Assembly (NCBI GenBank): GCA_017482355.1
Contig: JAFUNJ010000010.1
Location: 310,001-374,000, forward strand
Direction of reading: 5' to 3'
Length of the DNA stretch: 64,000 nucleotides
Source: Clostridia bacterium
GTDB taxonomy: Bacteria > Bacillota > Clostridia > Oscillospirales > CAG-272
A program made the translations under genes and the position numbers. Shown here one piece after another: positions 43,725-51,783 of the stretch. Every line of letters begins with the position of its first letter. The stretch's first letter is position 1. A model generated the notes under the pieces. It saw only the letters and a program-made list of their open reading frames with translations, made no database searches and was not told the DNA's origin.

Positions 43725-44960
43725 ATGACGATAAAAAACAAGCCCGAGCTCCTGCTCCCTGCTGGCAATCCCGAAAAGCTCGCCGCCGCGCTCCGTTTCG
43801 GTGCCGATGCGGTGTATTTTGCGGGCAAGGCGTTCGGCATGCGCTCGGCGGCTGACAATTTTACGATGGAAGAGATATGCGAGGGTGCGTCGCTTGCCCA
43901 CATGCATGGCGCGAAGGCATATCTGACCGTAAACGTAATGCCTCACGGCTACGAGTACCCGGAGCTTCGCGCATTTCTTCACGCAGTCGGTGGCACCGGG
44001 ATCGACGCCATTATTGCCGCTGACCTCGGAGTTGTTGCGGCGATAAAAGAGATCCTTCCCAATATTGATATTCACGTTTCGACTCAGGCGTCAATCGTTT
44101 CCGCTCCTGCCGCAGAGCAATATCTGCGTCTCGGCTGCAAGCGTGTCGTTTTGGCACGTGAGCTTACGATGAACGAGATCAAGGCGATCCGCCGCGATAC
44201 CTCCCGTGAGCTTGAGCTTGAAGCGTTCATTCACGGCTCGATGTGCATCTCCTACAGCGGAAGATGCCTGCTCTCAAATCATTTTACGGGGCGCGACGCC
44301 AACCGCGGTCAGTGTGCTCAGCCCTGCCGTTGGAATTACAATATGTACGAGATAGCCGAGGAAAAGCGCCTCGATATGCCGTTGCCGATCGCTGAGACCG
44401 AGCGCGGAACCTTCATTATGTCGAGCAAGGATATGTGCATGATCGAGCACATTCCCGAGCTTCTTACAAGCGGCATCGACAGCTTTAAGATCGAGGGCAG
44501 AATGAAGAGCGCCTACTATACGGCGGTCTGTGCAAACACCTACAGAATGGCGATCGACAAGTATTTAAGTGATCCCGAAAATTACGTTTACGACCCTGCG
44601 TACCTGACCGAGCTTGAAAGCGTCAGCCACCGCGAATATGATACGGGTTATTATTTTGCCGACGCGATGTCTGATTCAAAGACGGTGACGACAGGCGGTT
44701 ACGTGCGCGAAAAGGCGTACGTCGGAGTCGTTTCGGGATATGACCCCGAATCGGGTCGCGCAACCGTAATTCAAAGAAACAAGGTAGTTTCGGGGGAGAC
44801 CGTTGAGGTCATTTCCCCAGGAAAGATCGGACGCGCATTCGTATGCGAGGAGATGAAGGACGAAAAGGGATGTGATATTGAGTCCGCGCCTCATCCGCTT
44901 ATGAAATTCACCCTCAAAGTTCCTTTTGAGGTCGGAATTGGGGATATAATAAGGAGATAA
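43725..44960 (+). CDS. U32 family peptidase-like protein
   Basis: 411 residues, full length. ELLLPAGNPEKLAAALRFGADAVY opens the TIM-barrel-like domain. The family signature E-x-F-x-H-G-x-M-C appears as EAFIHGSMCISYSGRC (about 163-178), and NRGQCAQPCRW adds two more Cys. This gives the four-Cys set associated with an iron-sulfur site in RNA-hydroxylating relatives (RlhA, TrhP). FKIEGRMKS follows and a C-terminal beta domain ends the protein. Characterised relatives modify rRNA or tRNA (hydroxylation), while PrtC was described as a collagenase; which applies here is not decidable. Confidence 0.88.
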   Translation: MTIKNKPELLLPAGNPEKLAAALRFGADAVYFAGKAFGMRSAADNFTMEEICEGASLAHMHGAKAYLTVNVMPHGYEYPELRAFLHAVGGTGIDAIIAADLGVVAAIKEILPNIDIHVSTQASIVSAPAAEQYLRLGCKRVVLARELTMNEIKAIRRDTSRELELEAFIHGSMCISYSGRCLLSNHFTGRDANRGQCAQPCRWNYNMYEIAEEKRLDMPLPIAETERGTFIMSSKDMCMIEHIPELLTSGIDSFKIEGRMKSAYYTAVCANTYRMAIDKYLSDPENYVYDPAYLTELESVSHREYDTGYYFADAMSDSKTVTTGGYVREKAYVGVVSGYDPESGRATVIQRNKVVSGETVEVISPGKIGRAFVCEEMKDEKGCDIESAPHPLMKFTLKVPFEVGIGDIIRR

Positions 44961-44980
44961 ATCGGCTATACAACATAAAT

Positions 44981-45103
44981 GCCTCCCTTGTGTAAAGGGA
45001 GGTGGCGCGGCGCAACCGCGACGGAGGGATTGAAAGAGGATAGAACTGCTTTTATAACAATCCCTCACCGCCTACAGCGGAGCTCCCTTTACACAAGGGA
45101 GCC
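44981..45103. repeat. palindromic family A copy
   Basis: Arms CTCCCTTGTGTAAAGGGAG / CTCCCTTTACACAAGGGAG, inner GAGGGATTG / CAATCCCTC; begins 20 bp after the U32 stop. Confidence 0.9.
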
Positions 45104-45138
45104 AAAAACTCAGCTCGACAGTCAAATCAAAAAACGTA

Positions 45139-45180
45139 AAAAAAGAAGTCCAAAGATATTATCGAAAGGACTTCTTTTTT
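45139..45180 (+). promoter_or_regulatory. perfect 13-bp inverted repeat directly before ddl
   Basis: AAAAAAGAAGTCC / GGACTTCTTTTTT with a 16-nt loop, ending 3 bp before the ATG at 45184. The 3' arm contains the only candidate ribosome binding site (AAAGGA). It may be an intrinsic terminator for the upstream genes, an attenuator, or a structure masking ddl translation. Confidence 0.65.
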
Positions 45181-45183
45181 ATT

Positions 45184-46143
45184 ATGAAAATTGTTGTATT
45201 ATGCGGCGGACTTTCGCCTGAGCGCGAGGTGTCGCTTGCATCGGGGAAAATGGTAGCCGAGGCGCTCGCCCATCGCGGTCACGAGGTCGCGCTTGTCGAT
45301 CTGAGCGACGATGTTCCTGTCGGTATTCCGTTCGGGGCTGAATTTGTGCCGAAGCCGAGGCATGAGCTTTCGGGCAGAGAGATAGGCGACGGCATAATTG
45401 AGCTCTGCCGCCGCTCCGACGCAGTTTTTCCCGCGCTCCACGGCGGAGTCGGCGAGGACGGACGACTTCGTGCCGCGCTTGATCTTTTCGGGATCAGATG
45501 CGCGGGTGCGGAATTTCTTTCGTGCGCCATCGCCATGGATAAGCAACTGTCAAAGACACTTATGCGAGTAGCAGGCGTGACTGTTCCGCGCGGGACGGCG
45601 CTGTCAAAGGGAGATCCGATCAAGCGCAGTGACGTAAAATTCCCCTGCGTGATAAAGCCGAATTGCGGCGGCTCATCGGTCGGCGTTGCGTTTGCCGATA
45701 ACGAAAGCGAGCTTGCAATTGCGCTCGAAACGGCGTTTGATGTGACCGACAAGGTCGTAATTGAGGAAAAGCTCATCGGACGCGAGCTGACCGTCGGGAT
45801 AGTGAACGGTCGCGCTCTGCCCGCCGTTGAGATAAAGCCGAAGGTCGGCTTCTACGATTACAAAAACAAATATACACCCGGCGCGACCGAGGAAATTTGC
45901 CCTGCACCCCTGACCGACGCAGAAGCGTCGCGCCTATGCCGTTCAGCCATCGCCGCCGCGAGCGCGGTTGGAACAACGGCACTTTGCCGAGTCGATTTCA
46001 TTCTATCAGGCGGAATCTTTTACTGTCTTGAAATAAACGCCCTGCCCGGAATGACCGAAACGAGCTTGCTTCCTCTTGCTGCAAAAACGGCGGGAATGGA
46101 TTTTCCACAGCTTTGTGAGGAAATATTGAAAACGGCGTTTTAA
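45184..46143 (+). CDS. ddl: D-alanine--D-alanine ligase
   Basis: 319 residues. It makes the D-Ala-D-Ala dipeptide of peptidoglycan. N-terminal VVLCGGLSPEREVSLASG, then PALHGGVGEDGRLRAALD, the ATP-grasp core KPNCGGSSVGV, EEKLIGRELTVG, RVDFILSGG and EINALPGMTETSLLP are all standard. The start is fixed by the conserved N-terminus even though the Shine-Dalgarno sequence lies in the hairpin just upstream. It converges with the restriction gene on the other strand. Confidence 0.95.
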   Translation: MKIVVLCGGLSPEREVSLASGKMVAEALAHRGHEVALVDLSDDVPVGIPFGAEFVPKPRHELSGREIGDGIIELCRRSDAVFPALHGGVGEDGRLRAALDLFGIRCAGAEFLSCAIAMDKQLSKTLMRVAGVTVPRGTALSKGDPIKRSDVKFPCVIKPNCGGSSVGVAFADNESELAIALETAFDVTDKVVIEEKLIGRELTVGIVNGRALPAVEIKPKVGFYDYKNKYTPGATEEICPAPLTDAEASRLCRSAIAAASAVGTTALCRVDFILSGGIFYCLEINALPGMTETSLLPLAAKTAGMDFPQLCEEILKTAF

Positions 46144-46156
46144 ACGAGTTTTATCA

Positions 46157-46195
46157 AAAGAGACCATCAACAAAAAATGTTGATGGTCTCTTTGC
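46157..46195. terminator. bidirectional terminator between ddl and the R-M genes
   Basis: AAAGAGACCATCAACA / TGTTGATGGTCTCTTT stem, 5-nt loop, T-rich on both strands. Confidence 0.9.
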
Positions 46196-46209
46196 CATAT
46201 TATAGTGGT

Positions 46210-46953
46210 TCAGTTGCCGCTATTAAATTTTATGAGTGCATTCCAGTCTATTGAGCCATCTTCTTTACAATACTTGACTGTAAATTCCCTTATCATACGA
46301 TTTTCCGCTCTGCTGTATGCTTCCTCAAACTCTTTAACGTATTCATCGGGGCGGGTTCTCATAAGGGCGATAATTTTGGTATAAAAATCCGCATCACCCG
46401 TGAGCCATTCCCAAAAGTCCTTGCCGGCTAATTCAAGATAAAACTTCTCTTTGCCCGCTTTGATTTTCTTTTTACCGTAACCGTAGCCGATTATCGGCAG
46501 ATATGCTTTTTTCGCTTGCTGTGCTCGTTTTTGAGCGGATTGAAAATTCTGCTCCTGCCTTTTTCTGCTGTCAGCGTTGAAAACGGACGTGCCGCTTTTA
46601 ACGGCAATGCTGTAAATTGTATTATCTTTATCCACGGTAATATCCACGCCTTCGGTTACCGCCTTTTGACCACCTGAAACGACGACCGCAATCGGTTCAA
46701 AAAAGCAATTACCAAAAACCGTTTCTTCGCTCGATGATACGTATGCAGAGAGTATGCCGTCTACGATCTGCCTTGCGCTATTGATGCCCTTTGCGCGGTA
46801 CAAATAAGGGTTTTTTCTTTTGAGGATCTTGTCAACGTCAACATTGTCAAGCGTTCTTGTCAGTGCGGCATAAAACTCGGTTAAAGCCGTTCCCACCGCC
46901 TCAAACACCGCTTTTTCATCATAACTATTATTTAACGGCTCTATATTCAACAC
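46210..46953 (-). CDS. type II restriction endonuclease (PD-(D/E)xK type, PmeII-like)
   Basis: 247 residues. The core EGVDITVD...YSIAVKSGTSVFNADS has D104 and K119 spaced like the metal-binding residues of PD-(D/E)xK nucleases, followed by Gln and Lys-rich helices. The AVKSG block is remembered from PmeII-type enzymes, so the family name is tentative. The GTG start at 46953 lies 9 nt after GGAGG and overlaps the methyltransferase stop (GTGTTGA), so it is translated second by coupling, a usual way to delay nuclease expression. The recognition sequence is unknown. Confidence 0.75.
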   Translation of the reverse strand: MLNIEPLNNSYDEKAVFEAVGTALTEFYAALTRTLDNVDVDKILKRKNPYLYRAKGINSARQIVDGILSAYVSSSEETVFGNCFFEPIAVVVSGGQKAVTEGVDITVDKDNTIYSIAVKSGTSVFNADSRKRQEQNFQSAQKRAQQAKKAYLPIIGYGYGKKKIKAGKEKFYLELAGKDFWEWLTGDADFYTKIIALMRTRPDEYVKEFEEAYSRAENRMIREFTVKYCKEDGSIDWNALIKFNSGN

Positions 46954-48083
46954 TTGCTTATTCCTCCGACTCGGATAGCGCTTTGGATTTTGTCGTGTAT
47001 GCTCGTCCCTCTGATTCGCTTGACAATGACTTCCTGTTCGCCGTTTGCAACCGCGACAAGAGTTTCGCCTATCGCACGCGCAAGACCAACGGGAACTGCA
47101 TTGCCTATTTGACGGTACTTGTCTGCCGTTGTACCAATGAAATTCCAATCATCAGGAAACTGTTGAATACGAGCATATTCAGCCACGCTCAATGGTCTGT
47201 CCTTCGTCGGGTGGCACATCATAGTTGCCTTTTGCACCGGGCTGGTAACAACGGTAGGGCTGGGTTGAGAATACGACAAACGCCGATAAAAACCGACCTT
47301 GCCGCCACCCGAGGAATAAGCCCCGCCCATAGCCGACCGTATAACATCATCAGGCAGATTTCGCCAGTTCCCACCTTCGGGAACCATTTTCAAGAACTGC
47401 AATCTGCTATCGCTGAACACTGCACATTCGCCATCTGCGTTTTCAAGGTCTTTTATCGCATCAGCGAGTGTAGTCCAACGATACGCGGAATTTTGATGAA
47501 TGCGGAAATGAGTAGGTGCAGGAAGAAAAATATCCTCATTGTCTCTGCTTCCTATCATAACAAATCTTTCGCGGAACTGCGGAACGCCGTAGTTGACTGC
47601 ATCAAGAACACCGTAAACAGTCTTATAGTTTAATTTGCTGAACTCGTCAAGAATAACGTCCAACACTTTGACATCGGTATTGTTGCCGTTTTCGTCCTTT
47701 AGCGCTGAGCTCATTAAGCCCTTGACGTTTTCCATCACGAAGAAGCGAGGACGTATTTCATCAATCATCCGTACAAATTCTTTGAACAAGCTGCCTCTAG
47801 GGTCGTTTATACCTAACCGCTTGCCCGCCGTTGAAAACGGCTGGCAAGGCGGACCGCCGCAAATCAAAAACGGTTCTCCGGCTTTCATCCCTGTATATTC
47901 CAAAATATCCTTCGCGGATATATTTCGTATATCCCCGGCAATTCCCTTATGCCCGTTTGCTAACATGGTCTGTATACAGGAGTTATCAAAATCTTGACCT
48001 ATTTGTATATCAATTCCTGCCTGCATAAGCCCCAAATCCAGACCCATTGCGCCGGTAAATAAGGATATTGATTTCAAATCCAT
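46947..48083 (-). CDS. DNA (cytosine-5)-methyltransferase of a type II R-M system
   Basis: 378 residues. The conserved motifs are in order: LFTGAMGLDLG (I, SAM binding), GGPPCQPFS with the catalytic C80 (IV), FVMENVKG (VI), QFRERFVMIGS (VIII), the variable target-recognition region about 200-290, and YRQIGNAVP (X). It protects the host DNA against the endonuclease encoded just downstream. The start at 48083 has GAGG 6 nt before it; the Met six codons upstream has no site. The pair lies directly beside the prophage recombinase, on the same strand. Confidence 0.93.
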   Translation of the reverse strand: MDLKSISLFTGAMGLDLGLMQAGIDIQIGQDFDNSCIQTMLANGHKGIAGDIRNISAKDILEYTGMKAGEPFLICGGPPCQPFSTAGKRLGINDPRGSLFKEFVRMIDEIRPRFFVMENVKGLMSSALKDENGNNTDVKVLDVILDEFSKLNYKTVYGVLDAVNYGVPQFRERFVMIGSRDNEDIFLPAPTHFRIHQNSAYRWTTLADAIKDLENADGECAVFSDSRLQFLKMVPEGGNWRNLPDDVIRSAMGGAYSSGGGKVGFYRRLSYSQPSPTVVTSPVQKATMMCHPTKDRPLSVAEYARIQQFPDDWNFIGTTADKYRQIGNAVPVGLARAIGETLVAVANGEQEVIVKRIRGTSIHDKIQSAIRVGGISKC

Positions 48084-48111
48084 TTTGTACCTCATAAACA
48101 TAATTTTCTTA

Positions 48112-48140
48112 ATTATATCACATTGTTAGTGTCGATTCAA
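48112..48140 (-). promoter_or_regulatory. promoter of the R-M operon
   Basis: Minus strand TTGAAT (48135-48140), 17 bp, TATAAT (48112-48117). A 16-bp segment (48101-48116) just downstream of it is identical to 54605-54620 in front of the SWIM-protein gene. Confidence 0.7.
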
Positions 48141-48147
48141 GAAAATC

Positions 48148-49692
48148 TCATTTTTCTTTTGGTGAACCGTATGTATAGTTAGCCGAACAATTATCTTTCT
48201 CGATAGCTTCGAGGTCGGAGAGCATTTCGGTATGGGAAATATGCTCGGAGTTTAAGACGTTATAGTAGATGACGATCTTATCGTCGAAGACGTGGACGCA
48301 GTTCACGAGGGCGTTGATAACGCGGCGACGGAAATCTTCGTCGTTCAGGTTGCCGTGACGGAAGGTATTTAGATACGTTACTATTTCCTTTTCGCCTATG
48401 CGCTGCTCCTCTCTTATGCGTAGCTCGGCGAGCTCGTCTGAGAACGTTTGATGTTGGCTTTCAAGCTGCTCGATCATTTCGTTTATTCTACGTAACGCCG
48501 CTTGTGAGCTCGTTTTAATGAGCGCGGCAGTTGCCGCGTCGAGCTCCTTGTCGAGGTCGCGTATTTGATTTTCAAGCTGGCGAATTCTTCCGCTTTGCGC
48601 TTCCTTATCGGAAAGCTCTTTTATACGCTTTGCTATCTTTTCGATATTCTTGTCGGAAAGAACGTTGATGATCGTTTGCTGACAGACGTATTTTTCAAGC
48701 TCTTCCTTCTTTTCCGACTTCTTTTTACAGGTCTTTGCTTTCTTGCGCTTACCGCAGGTGTAATAAGCGTAAACCTCGCCGTTCGCGGAGGTTCCACTGT
48801 CACCTATCATAAGCGCTCCGCAGTGACCGCAGAAGAGTTTGCCGGAAAGCAGGTAGTTAAGTTCGCTGTTCTTTTTGCCGTACGTGCGCTTATTTGCCTT
48901 GAGCTCCTTTTGAACCTTGGCAAAAAGCTCTCTCGATATTATCACGGGACATTCCCTCTTAATATCGAGGTAATCGTTTTCTCCGATATACATACGGTTT
49001 TCAAGAACGCGCGTGACCGAAACGACATTGAAAGCGTTTCCGCGCTTCGTTCTGAAGCCGCGCTTGTTTAGCTCGTTTGCGATCTCGGTCTTTGACGTAC
49101 CGCCTGCGTATTCCTCGTATATGAAGCGCACGGCGGACGCTTCGCCCTCGTCGATGACGAGGCGGTGATCTTCGATCTTATAGCCGAAGGAGACGTTACC
49201 GCCCGTTGACAGTCCTTTGAGTGCGGTTTCCCTCATTCCCCGTGCGACGACCTTTGAAAGGCGTCTCGAATATGATTCCGCCATTGCCTCGTATATGCTT
49301 TCGAGAATTATTCCCTCGTCGCCCGTTCCGACGCTTTCCTCGGTTGACAGTACGCGGACGCCGCTGTTCTCCAGCTCCTTTTTATAGATAGCGGAGTCGA
49401 AGCGGTTACGCGCAAATCGGTCAAAGCGGTAAACGACGACGAATGCGAATTGACGCTTTTTCGCGTCGGAGATCATCCGCTGGAAATCGGGGCGGTTATC
49501 GGTGGTGCCGCTTATGGCTCTGTCGATATACTCGCCGACGACGCGGAGACCCTTTGCTTCGCAGTACGTGTATGCGGCGCGAAGCTGTGCGTCTATGCTG
49601 TTTTCGGTCTGCTTGTCAGATGAATAACGGGCGTATATAACGGCGTTCCGGGCGTTTTCTGGCGGCACGGGTCTTATCTTTGCGAAAGCCAT
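48148..49692 (-). CDS. large serine recombinase (prophage integrase)
   Basis: 514 residues. The N-terminal resolvase domain has IYARYSSDKQ with the catalytic Ser (S24) and YRFDRFARN with the conserved Arg. The central recombinase domain spans about 150-300 (NVSFGYKI, EEYAGGTSKTEIANEL). A zinc ribbon GKLFCGHCGALM...YYTCGKR...C and a long coiled coil (about 385-450) follow. This architecture is that of integrases of phages and integrative elements, acting on attP/attB without host factors. AAAGGA lies 7 nt before the ATG at 49692. A divergent promoter region separates it from the HTH gene at 49816. Confidence 0.93.
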   Translation of the reverse strand: MAFAKIRPVPPENARNAVIYARYSSDKQTENSIDAQLRAAYTYCEAKGLRVVGEYIDRAISGTTDNRPDFQRMISDAKKRQFAFVVVYRFDRFARNRFDSAIYKKELENSGVRVLSTEESVGTGDEGIILESIYEAMAESYSRRLSKVVARGMRETALKGLSTGGNVSFGYKIEDHRLVIDEGEASAVRFIYEEYAGGTSKTEIANELNKRGFRTKRGNAFNVVSVTRVLENRMYIGENDYLDIKRECPVIISRELFAKVQKELKANKRTYGKKNSELNYLLSGKLFCGHCGALMIGDSGTSANGEVYAYYTCGKRKKAKTCKKKSEKKEELEKYVCQQTIINVLSDKNIEKIAKRIKELSDKEAQSGRIRQLENQIRDLDKELDAATAALIKTSSQAALRRINEMIEQLESQHQTFSDELAELRIREEQRIGEKEIVTYLNTFRHGNLNDEDFRRRVINALVNCVHVFDDKIVIYYNVLNSEHISHTEMLSDLEAIEKDNCSANYTYGSPKEK

Positions 49693-49751
49693 AGGCGTTC
49701 CTTTCTTACAAATATTTACAAATTTGGAATTTTTTCGTCGCTTTTCACAAG

Positions 49752-49797
49752 GTGCAGAATGTCGGTTCTTGTAGAAATTTCTGCACTTTGATATTTT
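49752..49797. promoter_or_regulatory. divergent control region between recombinase and HTH gene
   Basis: Inverted repeat GTGCAGAA (49752-49759) / TTCTGCAC (49779-49786). A plus-strand promoter TTGTAG (49769-49774), 17 bp, TATTTT (49792-49797) overlaps its right arm. The layout suggests control of the HTH gene and possibly of the recombinase by a bound regulator. Confidence 0.5.
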
Positions 49798-49815
49798 CGA
49801 TATGGAGGTTTCATT

Positions 49816-50025
49816 ATGACAATGAAATACAGATTTTCTTCCCAAGTCCTTCACGCGCGGCTCGCCCGAAAGCTCACTCAGGAGCAGGCGGCAGAGCTGC
49901 TGAACATTTCTATACGTTGGTACAAGCAGATAGAAAAGGGTGAAGTTCTCCCGTCCGCCGAGCTTGCGCTCAAGATAGTAGCGGAATTTGAAATTGATGG
50001 AAAAAAGCTCAAGGAGGGCGCGTGA
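49816..50025 (+). CDS. small XRE-family HTH regulator
   Basis: 69 residues, almost entirely one Cro/C1-type HTH: LARKLTQEQAAELLNISIRWYKQIEKGEVLPS spans helices 1-4. There is no effector domain. GGAGG lies 7 nt before the ATG. Its stop overlaps the next start (TGATG), and it is divergent from the recombinase, so it may control integration or excision. Confidence 0.85.
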   Translation: MTMKYRFSSQVLHARLARKLTQEQAAELLNISIRWYKQIEKGEVLPSAELALKIVAEFEIDGKKLKEGA

Positions 50026-50249
50026 TGGTACGGTACGAGATCGAAACGAAGATTCTTCCCGACGAAAACGGGCGTGAGTACGTTGGGTACGGAATTAAGG
50101 TGTATGACGGAAACGAGCTTATAAACTCCGTTTCGGATATATCGGTAAACTACGATGACGTTAAGCGGCTTTGTGATCGGCTGAACGAGTGTGAGCTTGA
50201 TCCCATACACCTGCCCGACGTTGTGGAGGATTTCTTGGTTTTGAATTGA
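50025..50249 (+). CDS. small prophage protein of unknown function (DUF6514-like)
   Basis: 74 residues. MVRYEIETKILPDENGREYVGYGIKVYD suggests a beta-sheet protein, ending in DVVEDFL. Similar small genes follow HTH genes in clostridial prophages and are sometimes labelled DUF6514; that name is from memory. Start at the ATG 50025 with AAGGAGG 7 nt upstream, overlapping the HTH gene. A TnpB element lies just downstream. Confidence 0.65.
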   Translation: MVRYEIETKILPDENGREYVGYGIKVYDGNELINSVSDISVNYDDVKRLCDRLNECELDPIHLPDVVEDFLVLN

Positions 50250-50283
50250 ATTAAAAGTGCTTGTCATCAAATCCGAAAGGAGG
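50246..50283. repeat. left copy of imperfect direct repeat flanking the TnpB element
   Basis: TTGAATTAAAAGTGCTTGTC followed by ATCAAATCCGAAAGGAGG. It matches 51566-51602 at all but a few positions. Confidence 0.7.
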
Positions 50284-50296
50284 ACACTTGACATTC

Positions 50297-50440
50297 CTTG
50301 CAGTTAAAGCAGGGGATTCTTGGTTCAGCGACCATCGCCTACAAGAGTAGGTCTTACAAAGTCTCCCCAAGCGTATGGGTTCGGGCGTGTCCCGCCCTAC
50401 CGTATATGTAAGATTACGCTAACAGACGCAATCCTTCATT
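50297..50440 (-). ncRNA. candidate omega-RNA (TnpB guide RNA) region
   Basis: In IS200/IS605 elements the guide RNA covers the 3' end of tnpB and the right end, and its guide is the flanking DNA. Here the segment beyond the tnpB stop contains hairpin-forming GGTAGGGCGGGACACGCCC, CCTACTCTTGTAGG and the terminal CCCCTGC...GCAAGG. Position and folds fit; processing ends and guide are inferred, not seen. Confidence 0.45.
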
Positions 50441-51517
50441 CAGGATGTTTTTAGCAGCGTTGACATCACGGTGATGAACTTCACCGCACTCGGGGCATAT
50501 CCATTTGCGGACGCTCAAGTTTTTGACGTCCGCATTTTGGTGTCCGCATTTTGAGCAAAGCTGGCTGGACGGATAGTAGCGGTCAACTGTTGCGAGCTTC
50601 TTTCCATACCATTGAGCCTTATATTCAAGTTGCCGGCGAAGCTCATAGAAGGATGCGTCCGCCACCATCCTTGCCATTCTGTGATTTTGCATCATTTCTT
50701 TTGATGCTAAATCCTCGATGCATATAGTGTCGTATTCGCGGACAAGTTCAGTCGTTAGCTTATGCAGAGCATCGTTTCGCTGATTAGTGATATGCTCCTG
50801 AAGCCGCGCGACCTTGGTACGTGCCTTTTCGCGGTTGTTGCTCTCCTTTGATTTTCGGGAGAGCTGGCGCTCAAGACGCGCTAATTTCTTTAAGGATTTT
50901 TCATAGTGCTTGGGATTTGTATATTTAACACCGTCAGATGTTACCGCAATATCGTGAATGCCTACGTCTATACCGACGGCTTTTCCTGTTTTTTCAAGCG
51001 GTACTATATCAACGTCAGTGCAACAAACGGCAACGTAGTACTTCCCCGATGGTGTTTGCGACACGGTAGCGGACAAAATCCGTCCTTGAATTTGCCTTGA
51101 CACACGGCATCTCACAAGTCCGAGCTTGGGAAGTTGAATGGTATTTTCGTTAACATATATGCTTTGTTTTGATTTGTAGCTTTTTCTGCGATCTTTTTTA
51201 CTTTTGAATTTCGGGTATCCGATTTTCCGCCCTTGCTTGATTCCACGAAAGAAATTTTGAAAAGCGGTGTCAAGCTCGCGTAGCGACGTTTGCAAAGCCG
51301 CCGCGTCAACCTCTTTAAGCCAAGAAAGCTCCTGTTTTAACGACGTTAGATTTTTTGCGCATTCATAGTAGTTAGCGGTTACACCCTTGGTCTCATATAA
51401 TTCTTTCCGATATGTAAGATAGTGGTTATAGACATATCGACAACTGCCGAAGGTGCGTTGTATTAAGTTTTCTTGCGCGGGATTGGGATAGATTCTGAAT
51501 TTATATGAGCGTTCCAT
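50414..51517 (-). CDS. tnpB: TnpB, RNA-guided endonuclease of IS200/IS605-type element
   Basis: 367 residues. N-terminal KFRIYPNPAQENLIQ and the NHYLTYRKELYE region form the recognition part. The split RuvC-like site has D184 (GIDVGIHD), E268 (ICIEDLAS) and D351 (HRDVNAAKN). A zinc finger CSKCG...CPECG lies between the last two, so all catalytic residues are intact. TnpB cuts DNA next to a short motif, guided by its omega-RNA. The start at 51517 is the Met before ERSYKFRIYP; upstream residues are not conserved-looking. Confidence 0.93.
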   Translation of the reverse strand: MERSYKFRIYPNPAQENLIQRTFGSCRYVYNHYLTYRKELYETKGVTANYYECAKNLTSLKQELSWLKEVDAAALQTSLRELDTAFQNFFRGIKQGRKIGYPKFKSKKDRRKSYKSKQSIYVNENTIQLPKLGLVRCRVSRQIQGRILSATVSQTPSGKYYVAVCCTDVDIVPLEKTGKAVGIDVGIHDIAVTSDGVKYTNPKHYEKSLKKLARLERQLSRKSKESNNREKARTKVARLQEHITNQRNDALHKLTTELVREYDTICIEDLASKEMMQNHRMARMVADASFYELRRQLEYKAQWYGKKLATVDRYYPSSQLCSKCGHQNADVKNLSVRKWICPECGEVHHRDVNAAKNILNEGLRLLA

Positions 51518-51565
51518 GTTAGATTTCCTTGAAACCAAAATAAACGTTTTGAGAAGGTATGTAAA

Positions 51566-51602
51566 TTGAATTAAAGTGCTTGTTATCAAACCTGAAAGGG
51601 GG
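51566..51602. repeat. right copy of imperfect direct repeat flanking the TnpB element
   Basis: TTGAATTAAAGTGCTTGTTA then TCAAACCTGAAAGGGGG. Its end serves as the ribosome binding region of the 41-residue gene at 51611. Confidence 0.7.
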
Positions 51603-51610
51603 AAACATAA

Positions 51611-51736
51611 ATGTTCAAATCCGAGCTCGAAGCTTTCGACAAGCTTTCATGCGAAGAAAAGGCAGAGATCATCGCGCTGATGAGAGAGATCATCGCGTCG
51701 CGTGATGATGCCGCGGATCAGGATGGCAAGCACTGA
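51611..51736 (+). CDS. 41-residue prophage protein
   Basis: ATG follows AAAGGGGGAAACATAA. The product is MFKSELEAFDKLSCEEKAEI and onward, strongly helical and acidic, ending DDAADQDGKH. No family is recognised. The TGA is followed by a strong terminator, which supports a real short gene. It lies just beyond the TnpB element and may have been the next gene after 50025-50249 before insertion. Confidence 0.6.
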   Translation: MFKSELEAFDKLSCEEKAEIIALMREIIASRDDAADQDGKH

Positions 51737-51749
51737 TTATCGCAGAAGA

Positions 51750-51778
51750 GGAACCCGCCGAACGGCGGGTTTTTCTTT
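51750..51778 (+). terminator. terminator after the 41-residue gene
   Basis: AACCCGCCG / CGGCGGGTT stem, AA loop, TTTCTTTT. It separates this transcript from the converging repressor gene. Confidence 0.85.
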
Positions 51779-51783
51779 TGCTC

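Larger units (their letters stand above)
50288..51560 (-). mobile_element. IS200/IS605-family element carrying only tnpB
   Basis: A single tnpB gene without tnpA. Beyond the gene's 3' end lies a GC-rich fold and a typical terminal block (minus strand CCCCTGCTTTAACTGCAAGG, then AATGTCAA), which looks like the right end of IS605-type elements. The other end is AT-rich and is placed roughly at 51560. Mobilisation would need a transposase in trans. Confidence 0.7.

Noticed and set aside
14077-45103. CRISPR array suggested by repeated similar 20-mers
   Set aside because: The copies are kilobases apart, palindromic, and lack regular spacers or cas genes; they are dispersed intergenic repeats.
50246-50283. 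Prophage attachment site
   Set aside because: The repeat recurs only at the other side of the TnpB element and lies inside the prophage, so it is not an att core.
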